Shown in pieces: positions 8,027-16,300 of a stretch of 28,738 bases of DNA. A model generated the notes under the pieces. It was not told the origin of the DNA and did not search any database. It saw nothing but the letters and a program-made list of their open reading frames with translations. Each line of letters starts with the position of its first letter. Positions within the stretch are counted from its first letter, which is position 1. Position numbers and translations under genes: made by a program. Origin of the DNA: a virus. The stretch is taken from IMG/VR virus record IMGVR_UViG_3300047557_001972, positions 1 to 28,738 of that record; one strand, written 5' to 3'.

Positions 8027-9595
8027 TCAGAACGAATATGAGTTAGTTAAAGTAAACACTTCTATTGCTGTACTTGCCTTGAGGCGAACAAGATGCCTTT
8101 CGTGTGCTAATTCGTGCGCACTTATCATCACATCAGGTCCGTCGTCCTTTTTGTTTGCCGTCTTGCCACTAAAAGCAAACACTTGATTAAGGAACACTTT
8201 GCCTTCATCAGTCCGGGCGATGCTTTTATGAAACACAATATCACCTTTGTCCCAGCCGAGCTTCACATTCTTTGCCAGCAAATCCACTTTGTACCGTTTG
8301 TATTCAATCCGTGGGAAAGGAGTATCGTTCAACTGACACCAATTGCGAATAAAGTTTGTCCACGTTGCCTCTTGAGTAACATTACCGTCCCAGCCACAAG
8401 CGAAGATGTACTTCTTATACTTTTGATAAAGTTCAAAGTACGATTCGACAAGGTCATTGCTATTGCTGTACGATTTGCAGCGGAGTTCCGGTATGTAATA
8501 CTTTTGGTTTTTAGCACTGTGCAAATAGACAACGATAGCACCTGTATCACCTTGCCCAGTCAATGAAAGGTTCGGGTCAGCGAATATCACACCCTTACAA
8601 TCGCTGGGCAATGCTCCATCATACTCATGATGCGGACGTTTGAAGTAAAATCCATCCGGTGGAATCGGGTTTTGTTGAAAATCACCTTGCCATTCCGCCT
8701 CATCCAAGGGTTTTAGCTTGGCACGTAGTTCGGCTTCGGTCTTTACCGGATAGCGAGACTTCCAAAGCGGTTTGCCTTTTTCCCATGCCTTATAGACATG
8801 TACCTTCCAACCTTCACCGATGATGTTTTTCTTTTGCTCTTCAAGCAGCACATTGATATAGCCGCTTCGGTCAAAGTTGTTACCAAGACATACAAGAGTG
8901 CCATTGTCCACCAATGACTGATAGGATTCGCCAAGCAATCTGATACGTGATTTCGTGTGCTCTCCACCGATCGGAGTTGTCCGGGTTTCTAAATCATCGT
9001 AAAGAATGAACTGCGGACGGTCAAAACCAGACGAAGCCGAACGTACCGAGCGACCTTCGGAAAATGGTTCTACGATACGTTTGCCTGTCAGCCCTTCGAC
9101 GTAAAAACTAAATTGATCAGCATTGTCTGTATCAATGACTACCTTGTAATCATACATGATGCGAGGATTGTCACGGATAAGCGTAGCAACATCAGACAAG
9201 ATATTCCGTGCGTTTGGTTCCAAAACCGAAGAAGCAACAGCGGCATAACGCAATTGACCTGTGAGCAACTTGTATATCAGATACTTTTTCATTGTTGCTG
9301 TCTTGCCATGCTTCCTTGGACCTGCAACAATTTGAACGCCCGGAGTGTCGGCAATCTTTACAAGGTCTTTGTGGAACTTTGCCGGCTGACTGAATCCATC
9401 AGAGTACATCGCGTTAGGGAAGTATATTCCATCGAACTTCCAGAAATCACGTTTGGACTCTGACAAGCGGTGAACACGTCGCTCTTCAATCATGTCAGCA
9501 TCCGGGAACGGCTTTGCAGCTTGCATCTGTGATTTGTTCTGTGCCGCCTTTTCAAACTCCTTGAAGCTATGTGCTAAACCACTGAATGTTTCCAT
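8027..9595 (-). CDS. Terminase large subunit
   Basis: A 522-residue packaging ATPase/nuclease. Walker A is GPRKHGKT at residues 92-99. Walker B is FILYDD at 196-201, followed by E203 as the probable catalytic glutamate. The C-terminal RNase H-like nuclease has acidic candidates D340 (VIFADPNLSL), D403 (GWDGN) and D488 (DDGPDVMISA). It is the motor that fills the capsid; in Mu-type phages it packages by headful, including host DNA. The start overlaps the small terminase by 22 bases, implying translational coupling. Confidence 0.92.
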   Translation of the reverse strand: METFSGLAHSFKEFEKAAQNKSQMQAAKPFPDADMIEERRVHRLSESKRDFWKFDGIYFPNAMYSDGFSQPAKFHKDLVKIADTPGVQIVAGPRKHGKTATMKKYLIYKLLTGQLRYAAVASSVLEPNARNILSDVATLIRDNPRIMYDYKVVIDTDNADQFSFYVEGLTGKRIVEPFSEGRSVRSASSGFDRPQFILYDDLETRTTPIGGEHTKSRIRLLGESYQSLVDNGTLVCLGNNFDRSGYINVLLEEQKKNIIGEGWKVHVYKAWEKGKPLWKSRYPVKTEAELRAKLKPLDEAEWQGDFQQNPIPPDGFYFKRPHHEYDGALPSDCKGVIFADPNLSLTGQGDTGAIVVYLHSAKNQKYYIPELRCKSYSNSNDLVESYFELYQKYKKYIFACGWDGNVTQEATWTNFIRNWCQLNDTPFPRIEYKRYKVDLLAKNVKLGWDKGDIVFHKSIARTDEGKVFLNQVFAFSGKTANKKDDGPDVMISAHELAHERHLVRLKASTAIEVFTLTNSYSF

Positions 9596-10083
9596 TTCTC
9601 AAGTTCCTCGTAATAGATTTTGATAACTCGGTCATCGGTCGCATCAGGTTCATAACGTCGTATAATGGCAGCAATCAAGACCGCATCAGTTGTCTTGAGA
9701 TGCGCTTCGATGGACATCTTTTGCGCTTCTTTCTTTGTAGCAGCTAACTTGTGCAACATAGTCACACGGTCAACCGGATTCATTGCAACATCCACATCCA
9801 ACTGTGCCGCTGCATACTTGATTTGGTCATTGAGTATTTCATCAAAACCTTTTTCAAGTGCTTTGGTCAAATCCTTCTTACGTGTGAGCACGTCCGGTGC
9901 AGCAAGTTTACCACCTTTCCCTTTACGCATGATGTTACGTGCTTGATTGTACGTGATGTTCTTACGGTCGGCAAGGTCAGCAACACTCCAGTTGTTGTCA
10001 ATCGCATCAGCATAATAGCGTTCACGTGTCTTGTCAGTCAAGGCAGGACGTTTCTGTGCTCGTGTGGCAAGTGTCTTAGGCAT
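9574..10083 (-). CDS. Terminase small subunit candidate (Mu gp27-like position)
   Basis: About 169 residues from the ATG at 10083; an upstream ATG (10089) and GTG (10095) in the same frame are alternatives. The N-terminal third holds a helix-turn-helix-like stretch (WSVADLADRKNITYNQARNIMR), fitting recognition of phage DNA. The remainder is helical with a short C-terminal region that could contact the large subunit. It sits directly upstream of the large terminase with a 22-base overlap. Function is assigned from position plus the HTH. Confidence 0.7.
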   Translation of the reverse strand: MPKTLATRAQKRPALTDKTRERYYADAIDNNWSVADLADRKNITYNQARNIMRKGKGGKLAAPDVLTRKKDLTKALEKGFDEILNDQIKYAAAQLDVDVAMNPVDRVTMLHKLAATKKEAQKMSIEAHLKTTDAVLIAAIIRRYEPDATDDRVIKIYYEELEKWKHSVV

Positions 10084-10498
10084 CTGCATTCTCACTTTCT
10101 AAGAGATAGTGGTAATACTCTTCTGTACAGTAATGGAAGGTGAACGTGACCATGACAGCACTTTTGTAGGTAAGACCTTGCAATGGTTGTGCAGGCTGCA
10201 CAGTTTCAATGCCCTGCACAGACATCAAACAGTTTTCGACCTGCTCGGCAAGACTGATACTGTTTAAGTAACTGTCATACGTTTCAGCATCAGGTTCACC
10301 AAGACAATACACATATCCTATGCCTTGGCGAAGGAACTGATGTGCCGGGTGGAACTCTTGCGGTGCGACATAGATTATACAAGCAGGTGCCGTCACAGTG
10401 ATATTGTCGAACTGACCACGATAGACAGTTGCATAAGGTGCGCTATCTGCAACCTCGTGCATTAGCTCGGTCATCAATGCTCTCATAGATTTTACCAT
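10076..10498 (-). CDS. Tail terminator candidate (Mu gp37/DUF1834-like)
   Basis: A 140-residue protein after the adaptor candidate. It opens with an amphipathic helix (MRALMTELMHEVADSAPY) followed by a strand-rich core and a late VMVTFTFHY strand, a pattern typical of tail terminator or neck proteins that cap the tube and join it to the head. The likely start is the ATG overlapping the previous gene by seven bases; Met5 is an alternative. The family assignment is tentative. Confidence 0.5.
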   Translation of the reverse strand: MVKSMRALMTELMHEVADSAPYATVYRGQFDNITVTAPACIIYVAPQEFHPAHQFLRQGIGYVYCLGEPDAETYDSYLNSISLAEQVENCLMSVQGIETVQPAQPLQGLTYKSAVMVTFTFHYCTEEYYHYLLESENADA

Positions 10499-10845
10499 TC
10501 GACACCGCCTTCCATTGTGCCATAAGCAGATGCAACAGTTGAAGGAACAACACGATGTGCACGCAATGTCTTGAGAGCTTCGGCATAGTCACGCTCTATA
10601 CGTGCGATAATCGGCTCTTGGATTGCATCAATCTTTGGTTGCACAAGCTTTGAAAGGATAGCGGCACATGGTCTAATCATCCACTCTTCGGTATCTTCAA
10701 CATCATCAGGTGCATCAATGTTTGCCTCTGCTTTGATGATTTGCTGCATTGCAAGTTCAAGAGCTTCAAACAACTCTACATCGCCAAGTAGCTTATGGAC
10801 TACTGCATCCACAAAAGGCGTTATCATGCTACGATTAACAAACAT
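10492..10845 (-). CDS. Head-tail adaptor candidate (Mu gp36/DUF1320-like)
   Basis: A 117-residue, mostly helical protein that starts in a TAATG overlap with the 822-residue gene. The helical N-terminus (ITPFVDAVVHKLLGDVELFEALELAMQ in outline: key block KLLGDVELFEAL) and a central WMIRPCAAILSKLV helix fit the small helical adaptors that dock under the portal. Followed immediately by the terminator candidate, as in Mu (gp36, gp37). No diagnostic motif is visible, so position carries most of the weight. Confidence 0.45.
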   Translation of the reverse strand: MFVNRSMITPFVDAVVHKLLGDVELFEALELAMQQIIKAEANIDAPDDVEDTEEWMIRPCAAILSKLVQPKIDAIQEPIIARIERDYAEALKTLRAHRVVPSTVASAYGTMEGGVEW

Positions 10846-13313
10846 TAGTACTCCATGATATAGGGTTCTGAAATGTCCACTTTCATTAAGCCAAATGGCA
10901 AAGCTGTGCCGAGCGATTGATACAAGTGTTCGCCTGCGTCCGGTGCTGTTATAGGTTCATCACCGATATTGCCGTCAAGGTCACGAATCCATACTCTACT
11001 ACCGACTGTCAAGTTCAAGCGAGCATCACAGATACCGGACAAACATACATCAATGAGCTTTCGCTCAAGTTCTTCGGCTTCGGGGTCGAACTCTGTAAGG
11101 CATATACCTATGATGCGACCATAGAAATCTTCTGTAGGGAAGGCTCTTTCGGCAATACCACCAGAGCCAAGCGCAATAGGATCGCCAACAAAACATGGTC
11201 CTTCTATCACAAACCGTGCAACTGTACTCGCTTCAAAATCCTTTGTCGAAGTTAAGTTGTCAGACTCGGATAGTATCTCATCACCATCGCCGGTGTCCGG
11301 TACGGATTGACTTCCATCGTACTGCTCAAGCAATCGCATCTTGAGCGAGGTGGTAAAGTTGTTCAAATCACGTTCGACAGATACAATGCTATAATCCTCA
11401 GAATCAATGATACTTGTTCTGCCGGGTTGAACATTGAAGTATGATTCACTGCCTGTTGGCGTTGCTCTGAATCGTGTCAGATATGGCACTTCAACACTGT
11501 ACTCTTTCTTGAGAAATGAACCATCACGACCAATCAGCTCGTTAAGATACTCGGCAATAGTGTCGAACTGTTTAGTCACTCCATCCACGGCTATTTGGAT
11601 GCCGGATACAGGTCTCCAACATTCATAGGTTCCACTTGCCTCTGTGAAGAACGCCGCTCCCTTTTCTTGGTAACGCCCTTCAAGGTCAACAGATGATACC
11701 CAGTCTTTGTCAAGTGTCTTGATATATATTCCGGTATGCGTTTCTGCATACCTTATTTGGTCATGGTTGTTGGTTGCTTCGGCAGTCGCATCACGTGGAT
11801 AGCATACCGCATTGTGAGCTATCTCACCAATACCGCTATACCAATTGTCAGACACAGCAGGCAAACCTGTTCCGGGGTCATAATCTATTGCGCACAATGA
11901 ACGGCGATGCGGTATATTCAAATCCATGCCCTTGTTGGCAATGGTGTCAACCTTGTAAATCGTAGGGCTAATGGTAAACAGTAACTTGTTGTCATTGCCG
12001 ACATACTCTTTGTACAAATCCGATTGCTTGCCCGGGTCTGCAATGTCACGCTTTTCGTACTTGTCGAAACCGTCTGCCGCATAAGGATTGCTTATGCCTA
12101 CCCATTTTTCGGTTGTTTCACTGATTACTATCGGCTCGGATGTGATACTTGCTTTGTCGGCATCGGCAAAGTATGTCCGCAATAGCTCGCCTTCGCTGTC
12201 ATAGAATACCTTTTCTCTACTGACAAAAGCGATATGCAACACACCGTCATCATCATAGTTCAATTGCAGAAACATTGCGAAACTCCGAGCGACCTCATAG
12301 AACAATGACAGCAATGTTTTCTTTGCAATGGCACTCAGAGCTTTCTCTTGTGGGTTTCTCGGTCGGAACATGAAGTAATTGACGAAAGGGCTATTGTCAG
12401 CAACATCAAGTGTGGTGGAATCACCTGTAATCGGTGATATTGACTCATCACGTCCGCTATCGCCAAGTGTTAAGAATCCACCATTGGTTGCTTCACGCTC
12501 ATAAAGGAATACAGTTCTCACAGTCTGTTTACCAAGGTCATTCCATCTGCGTGTGTACCAAGGTTGTATGCGAGGATAAGTGAAGCGATAGGGCAACACA
12601 GTACGGTCAATCACCGCTTCAAAATTCAAGCCCATGTAGTAATACTCGGCATAATCCAAGCATAAGCGAAGCATTGTATTGAGGTTCACCAATGCACCAA
12701 ACCAAGCTCCAAACGTCTTGCCTGTTGCTGCTCCGGTATGGTCTTTCAATTCCGTGAGTGCATAGCCGGGACGGTTTGCGACATTGGCAACTTCAAAAGC
12801 GTTCATGCTTACGCTGTCAAGTGCAGGTAACAGTGTATCAATGGGCACATCAAGTACGGCATTGTTATAGACACGTGCGTTCAACTTCCAGACACGTTGT
12901 GGATTCTGCGACGTGCCAAAGCTCGCACCTTGCCACAGATAGTCATCTGCGGACATCTTTGAATCCAAAACACCTCTGAAAATCTGCTTATAGTCGGCAC
13001 TACCTTCTTTGATAAAGAGAATAACAAAGCGTGCAATGTTCGGATTAACCGCTTGCAACAACATGGTGAAGCAGGCGGAGTCATCAGAGTTAGCAACTGC
13101 CGCTCGGTCAAGGACAATCTCAAGCTCGTCTTCGCTAAACTTGGCAGTTTCGGGGTCAATTGCTTGCTTGAGTTTGCCAAATGAAAGGCAATTCACAAGT
13201 GCTGCGGTTGCTGATGTAAACAACTCAGAGTAAGTGTCAGTGACAACTGCTCTGATGGTTGTTTCATTCAAACCATCTTCCACACGTGACCATTCCATAC
13301 GGTAAGCCGCCAT
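10845..13313 (-). CDS. Large tail/baseplate hub candidate
   Basis: This 822-residue protein is the second largest in the window and is not recognised by family. It has no signal peptide or membrane segment. The sequence mixes aromatic-rich strands (YAEYYYMGLNF, YFMFRPRN, FAMFLQLNYDDDGVLHIAFVSREKVFY) with a C-terminal region of short beta segments (ARFVIEGPCFVGDPIALGSGG, GSRVWIRDLDG), compatible with a tail hub or distal tail protein with a beta-rich appendage. It lies between the C1q-like fibre protein and the adaptor, and overlaps both neighbours by one base. A tip or hub protein is otherwise missing in this genome, which favours the call. Confidence 0.45.
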   Translation of the reverse strand: MAAYRMEWSRVEDGLNETTIRAVVTDTYSELFTSATAALVNCLSFGKLKQAIDPETAKFSEDELEIVLDRAAVANSDDSACFTMLLQAVNPNIARFVILFIKEGSADYKQIFRGVLDSKMSADDYLWQGASFGTSQNPQRVWKLNARVYNNAVLDVPIDTLLPALDSVSMNAFEVANVANRPGYALTELKDHTGAATGKTFGAWFGALVNLNTMLRLCLDYAEYYYMGLNFEAVIDRTVLPYRFTYPRIQPWYTRRWNDLGKQTVRTVFLYEREATNGGFLTLGDSGRDESISPITGDSTTLDVADNSPFVNYFMFRPRNPQEKALSAIAKKTLLSLFYEVARSFAMFLQLNYDDDGVLHIAFVSREKVFYDSEGELLRTYFADADKASITSEPIVISETTEKWVGISNPYAADGFDKYEKRDIADPGKQSDLYKEYVGNDNKLLFTISPTIYKVDTIANKGMDLNIPHRRSLCAIDYDPGTGLPAVSDNWYSGIGEIAHNAVCYPRDATAEATNNHDQIRYAETHTGIYIKTLDKDWVSSVDLEGRYQEKGAAFFTEASGTYECWRPVSGIQIAVDGVTKQFDTIAEYLNELIGRDGSFLKKEYSVEVPYLTRFRATPTGSESYFNVQPGRTSIIDSEDYSIVSVERDLNNFTTSLKMRLLEQYDGSQSVPDTGDGDEILSESDNLTSTKDFEASTVARFVIEGPCFVGDPIALGSGGIAERAFPTEDFYGRIIGICLTEFDPEAEELERKLIDVCLSGICDARLNLTVGSRVWIRDLDGNIGDEPITAPDAGEHLYQSLGTALPFGLMKVDISEPYIMEY

Positions 13314-13789
13314 TAGTCACCTACCCTGATAAGGTTCATGTAACAATAATAGTCCGTACCTGTCATGAAGATGCTACGTGATGCCCCATTGCCATGAAAT
13401 ACTTGAAGCGAGACAGTATCATTCACACCATCGAAATAGAACAAGCTCATACCGCTTGCATTGTCCTCGGCATTGTTAGCACAAATACCAATCGCATCAA
13501 TTCTGTCTGTGTGATTGAGGCGTATCTTTATCATTCCGATCGCTTGATTACTCGTATAGAACGCAAACTGCACAGCATACGTGCCGGCTACAAGCGGCTT
13601 CACCGTGTTCGCTGAAAGCGTGAAGTTGTCCGTGTTGCTATTGCTGTTGAAAGGAATGTTTGTCCACGTCGCATTGGGTATTGATGTGTTTTCAGTCACA
13701 TTATGAATACGTGCAAAGTAGCTGCCGGGTGTTCCGGGCTTCATCTCTTTCTGCTTCGTGTCGGAATTATATGTCAGAGTATAAATCAT
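13313..13789 (-). CDS. C1q/TNF-like receptor-binding tail protein
   Basis: A 158-residue protein whose body resembles C1q-like jelly-roll tips of phage fibres and spore filaments: a strand-rich core with AGTYAVQFAFYTSN (residues near 68-81), RLNHTDRIDAIG, the polar GMSLFYFDGVNDTVSLQVFHGNG and a C-terminal YYCYMNLIRV strand. Such domains trimerise and bind receptors. The start overlaps the preceding 62-residue frame by 23 bases and has no evident ribosome site of its own, suggesting coupled translation. It is probably part of the adhesion apparatus with the neighbouring fibre proteins. Confidence 0.6.
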   Translation of the reverse strand: MIYTLTYNSDTKQKEMKPGTPGSYFARIHNVTENTSIPNATWTNIPFNSNSNTDNFTLSANTVKPLVAGTYAVQFAFYTSNQAIGMIKIRLNHTDRIDAIGICANNAEDNASGMSLFYFDGVNDTVSLQVFHGNGASRSIFMTGTDYYCYMNLIRVGD

Positions 13790-13955
13790 CGAACGGTGTT
13801 TTGACTTTGATTTCGGAAAGCGATTTGATTGCTGTTATCTTAATTGGTTCTTTCGGTAGCTTAATCAAAGGGGTGAGCGAACTCACCCCTTGCTTCGTAG
13901 GTGTGCGCTCTCTATGTCCTGCGCACTTAGGTTGATTCAGTTTCTTTGGCGGCAT
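13767..13955 (-). CDS. Small basic protein, possibly coupling peptide
   Basis: A 62-residue Lys/Pro-rich frame starting ten bases after the stop of the 265-residue gene, with AGGTG about seven bases upstream of its ATG. It overlaps the start of the C1q-like gene by 23 bases. Its middle is traversed by a perfect 10-bp hairpin (13868-13891). Either it is a real small protein that couples translation of the next gene, or this is a structured intercistronic region. No homology is recognised. Confidence 0.4.
   Translation of the reverse strand: MPPKKLNQPKCAGHRERTPTKQGVSSLTPLIKLPKEPIKITAIKSLSEIKVKTPFDDLYSDI
13868..13891. repeat. Perfect 10-bp inverted repeat with 4-base loop
   Basis: The arms aaggggtgag and ctcacccctt flank cgaa. 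On the minus transcript this gives a very stable stem with a UUCG loop. It is followed by TTTGATT rather than a clean T run, so it is at most a weak terminator; an mRNA processing or stabilising element behind the abundant 265-residue protein is equally possible. Confidence 0.5.
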
Positions 13956-13964
13956 GGCTTACAC

Positions 13965-14762
13965 CTATGCTGCCGCTTTGAAGATAATCTCGCCGGCACA
14001 GAGCTTTTGCAATTCAGCAATACTCAATGCAGGTGGTGTGTAGGTAACGCCAGCCGGGCTGCCCGAACTCAATGAGCGAGGCAAGAGCTGACCGCCAAGA
14101 GTTAAGCTATTTGCAGGGCTTGTCGGTGTGCCCGGTGTTCCTGCCTCTGCAACACCTTCTGTCGCGTCAAGAGTACCGATATTGATGCTCTTTGAACTGA
14201 ATGAGAGAGTGACGGCAGGGTTCGCATAAGCACCAACGGCATGACTTGCATCCGTGTCAAGTGTGCCGATAATGAAAGCATAGCCCGGCGTTGCTGATTT
14301 GTCACCGTTGGCAGTGTGACCAACAGGTACGCACACAAGACATTCACTTGCATGAATGGTTTTGAGCTTGTTCAAGTAGCTTACGTACTTGTCTGATGCG
14401 GAACCGGAATCATAATCACCTTGGGTTGCCACGAATGAGATTTTGCCCTTGACCGTACTCGAAGCGGAGTTCGTGTCAGACACAACTGCACCGGTCTTGT
14501 CGAGAATAGTCTTTGATTTCTCAAAGCGCAACGTCGTATTGTCAGCAGTGACTATCTCAAGATATTCAACCGCTGCCGAAGTGGATTCAGGTCGAACAAA
14601 AGCGATAGTCGTGTTCTGTGTGTTTACAAATCGGGCGCGCTTGGTAGTGGTAGTGTCATGCACAATAAGTGTATCACCACCGACTGCATATTCGATAGGG
14701 CATACCCATGCGACGGGTAAGCCATTTATGATGATCATGTCATCAAAGTGAGGAGCTGCCAT
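13965..14762 (-). CDS. Major tail (tube) protein candidate
   Basis: A 265-residue, Thr/Ser/Ala/Gly-rich protein without membrane segments. The pattern of beta strands and loops (YAVGGDTLIVHDTTTTKRARF, AVEYLEIVTADNTTLRF, GKISFVATQGDYDSG, and GYAFIIGTLDTDA followed by VTLSFSSKSINIGTL) fits a tail tube protein with a C-terminal loop domain rich in Pro/Gly. Its leader shares the sequence TTTATACATA plus an AAGG ribosome site with the major capsid gene, suggesting comparable high expression. A fibre or decoration protein is the alternative, because it sits among fibre genes. Confidence 0.5.
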   Translation of the reverse strand: MAAPHFDDMIIINGLPVAWVCPIEYAVGGDTLIVHDTTTTKRARFVNTQNTTIAFVRPESTSAAVEYLEIVTADNTTLRFEKSKTILDKTGAVVSDTNSASSTVKGKISFVATQGDYDSGSASDKYVSYLNKLKTIHASECLVCVPVGHTANGDKSATPGYAFIIGTLDTDASHAVGAYANPAVTLSFSSKSINIGTLDATEGVAEAGTPGTPTSPANSLTLGGQLLPRSLSSGSPAGVTYTPPALSIAELQKLCAGEIIFKAAA

Positions 14763-14775
14763 TTTAGTGTCCTTC

Positions 14776-14785
14776 TATGTATAAA
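14776..14785 (-). promoter_or_regulatory. Shared leader motif upstream of 265-residue gene
   Basis: TTTATACATA on the minus strand sits 13 bases before the ATG, with GAAGG between. The same ten bases occur 12 bases before the major capsid ATG (19333-19342), and CAACTAA precedes both. It is probably a translation-enhancing leader, because a promoter here would start transcription inside the ribosome site. Confidence 0.4.
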
Positions 14786-14822
14786 AAGTTAGTTGCTAAT
14801 TTTATATATCCATTTGCGTGTA

Positions 14823-15002
14823 TCAGCCATTGTTTTCGCCTTGGGTTATAGTGAATGCTCTTTCGGCAATCTCTATGGCTTGTTCAACATTGTTTGCTCC
14901 GCTCGGATTATCTTCCGCCCATGCACCCACAGTCATCTTGCCGTGGTCAGGATGCCGCAAAACATAGTCACCGTTTTCGTTCATTTGTTCAAATGTCCAC
15001 AT
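14823..15002 (-). CDS. Small 59-residue protein in fibre module
   Basis: A short frame, MWTFEQMNENGDYV to ENNG, fills the gap between the 153-residue and 265-residue genes and begins three bases after the former's stop. The text includes YVLRHPDHGKMTVGAWAED and a helical NNVEQAIEIAERAF. The ribosome site is weak, with GGGAG overlapping the preceding gene's end. No family is recognised. A 13-codon frame follows in the next 50 bases and is too short to call. Coding status rests on tight packing and plausible composition. Confidence 0.5.
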   Translation of the reverse strand: MWTFEQMNENGDYVLRHPDHGKMTVGAWAEDNPSGANNVEQAIEIAERAFTITQGENNG

Positions 15003-15004
15003 AC

Positions 15005-15466
15005 TTACTCCCTTACTGCTACTAATTTAGAACGTGACTTAAGTGTCAAGGCAGTGGCGCTGCTTGTACCTTGTGCCCATTGTAATTGCACAGCGCCTGC
15101 CGTTGAGCTACTTGTGACTTTCGCAAATATTTGATAGTGCGCGTGATTTGAGCCCGAAGCTGCACTTGTCGTCGTCGTTGTGCCGGCTGTTGCATCGCTT
15201 ATATCTGCGCAGGTACTGTTGTTCGGAACCTTTACATGGGCAGCCGCTGCCGCACCCGATGGTACGCTCAGCTCCCACTTAAAATTGGTGGATGCACCAA
15301 CGGTGAGAAAAATGTCATATTGAATAAGCCATGTTTCACTCGCTCCAACATTAAAGACAAGATGGTCATCGTTCTGCGATGTCGTGCTACTTGTTACGCT
15401 TTCATCGCCTGACTTTGACTTGGCACAAAACCCTGTATGCCTATTTGCTACTTTGGTTTCCGGCAT
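15005..15466 (-). CDS. Beta-sandwich phage structural (fibre-type) protein
   Basis: A 153-residue protein with a jelly-roll-like layout seen in uncharacterised phage structural proteins: DDHLVFNVGASETWLIQYDIFLTVG near residues 33-57, a KWELSVPSGAAAAAHV block, and VQLQWAQGTSSATALTLKSRSKLVAVR at the C-terminus. These are characteristic for a recurring phage/prophage adhesion or decoration domain, named here from memory of its pattern only. It lies between the 273-residue fibre protein and the tail-tube candidate, in the receptor-recognition cluster. Confidence 0.55.
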   Translation of the reverse strand: MPETKVANRHTGFCAKSKSGDESVTSSTTSQNDDHLVFNVGASETWLIQYDIFLTVGASTNFKWELSVPSGAAAAAHVKVPNNSTCADISDATAGTTTTTSAASGSNHAHYQIFAKVTSSSTAGAVQLQWAQGTSSATALTLKSRSKLVAVRE

Positions 15467-15476
15467 GAATCACCCC

Positions 15477-16298
15477 TTACTTCCTGTACGATACACAAAT
15501 GAACTCACCGCTGAGTGGTGCTGTTGCCATCGTGATTGTCGTGCCGGTGATGGTATAATCATTACCGGCACCTGAGCGCATGAGTAAGCCGTTCAAGTAA
15601 ACATGCTCAGAACCTGAGACAGGTGTGTTTGCAAGCGTGAACGATGTATTGCTGCCATTGATGGAGCCTGATGGAACCTCTTTGTCCACGAAGTTGGAGG
15701 ACACAAGCCCGCCGCTACCATCTTGCGAGTAAGTGATTGCCGTGCTGCCAAGTGTGCCGCCGCTGTTGGCTGTGCAATAGTATGCAGTGTCAGCGTTCGT
15801 GGTTCCTTCGTCCACAAAGACAAGCGTACCTGTAATCTCGTCCCAAGCGTCCGAGTCTGTTGCTCTTGTAAGTGCTGCGCCTGCCGAGGCAAAGACATAG
15901 ATACCGTTCTGACTTTGTGTGCTTTGATTTTTGAGCAATAGTCGGTTATTTGCTGCAAGTGTCACACCGTCGAGTGTCGAAGGTGCTGAGGAAGTGTCCA
16001 CATTACCTGTTGAAGCTGCTCGAACGTTGCGGTATTTGTACGCGCTTGGGAGCGATGCAACCGCTGTGTCCACATAGCTTTTATTCGCCGCGTCATTGTT
16101 CGATGACGGTGTGCTGACATTCACAATACGGTTGTTGCCTGCGTCGAAGTTACCTGTCATCGCAGCCGAACCATCGCGTAGCACAATCGTACCGTTGAGC
16201 GCAAGTTTGCTTGTTGCTATGGCTGCGCCTGCCGCCACTTTGCTGTTGTCTATTGCACCGTCTGCAATCTGTCTTGTCTGTATCTGTGTAGCTGGCAT
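15477..16298 (-). CDS. Tail fibre protein
   Basis: A 273-residue protein. Residues 1-35 (QIQTRQIADGAIDNSKVAAGAAIATSKLAL) are a fibre-type repeat with the A-x-G-A-I-x-x-S-K pattern found in trimeric tail fibres. The middle has NDAANKSYVDTAVASLPS, the same type of hinge motif as in T4-like and lambda-like fibres, followed by NVRAASTGNVD and a beta-rich body that includes NGIYVFASAGAALTRATDSD. Residues 207-273 form a domain that is also present in the adjacent 110-residue protein (residues 44-110). Probably a side fibre or baseplate-attached adhesin for host recognition. Confidence 0.75.
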   Translation of the reverse strand: MPATQIQTRQIADGAIDNSKVAAGAAIATSKLALNGTIVLRDGSAAMTGNFDAGNNRIVNVSTPSSNNDAANKSYVDTAVASLPSAYKYRNVRAASTGNVDTSSAPSTLDGVTLAANNRLLLKNQSTQSQNGIYVFASAGAALTRATDSDAWDEITGTLVFVDEGTTNADTAYYCTANSGGTLGSTAITYSQDGSGGLVSSNFVDKEVPSGSINGSNTSFTLANTPVSGSEHVYLNGLLMRSGAGNDYTITGTTITMATAPLSGEFICVSYRK

Positions 16299-16300
16299 TG

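Noticed and set aside
8114-8566. 150-codon plus-strand frame
   Set aside because: Antisense to the large terminase, whose Walker and nuclease motifs prove the minus-strand frame.
12881-13180. 99-codon minus-strand frame inside the 822-residue gene
   Set aside because: A frame shadow fully inside a much longer coding frame, Leu/Ser/Arg-rich, no ribosome site.
14787-14830. 13-codon frame starting ATGGCTGATACACGC after the 59-residue gene
   Set aside because: Too short to support as a gene, and without a ribosome site.
13313-16298. Diversity-generating retroelement acting on the fibre or C1q-like genes
   Set aside because: No reverse transcriptase and no template repeat was seen in the window.
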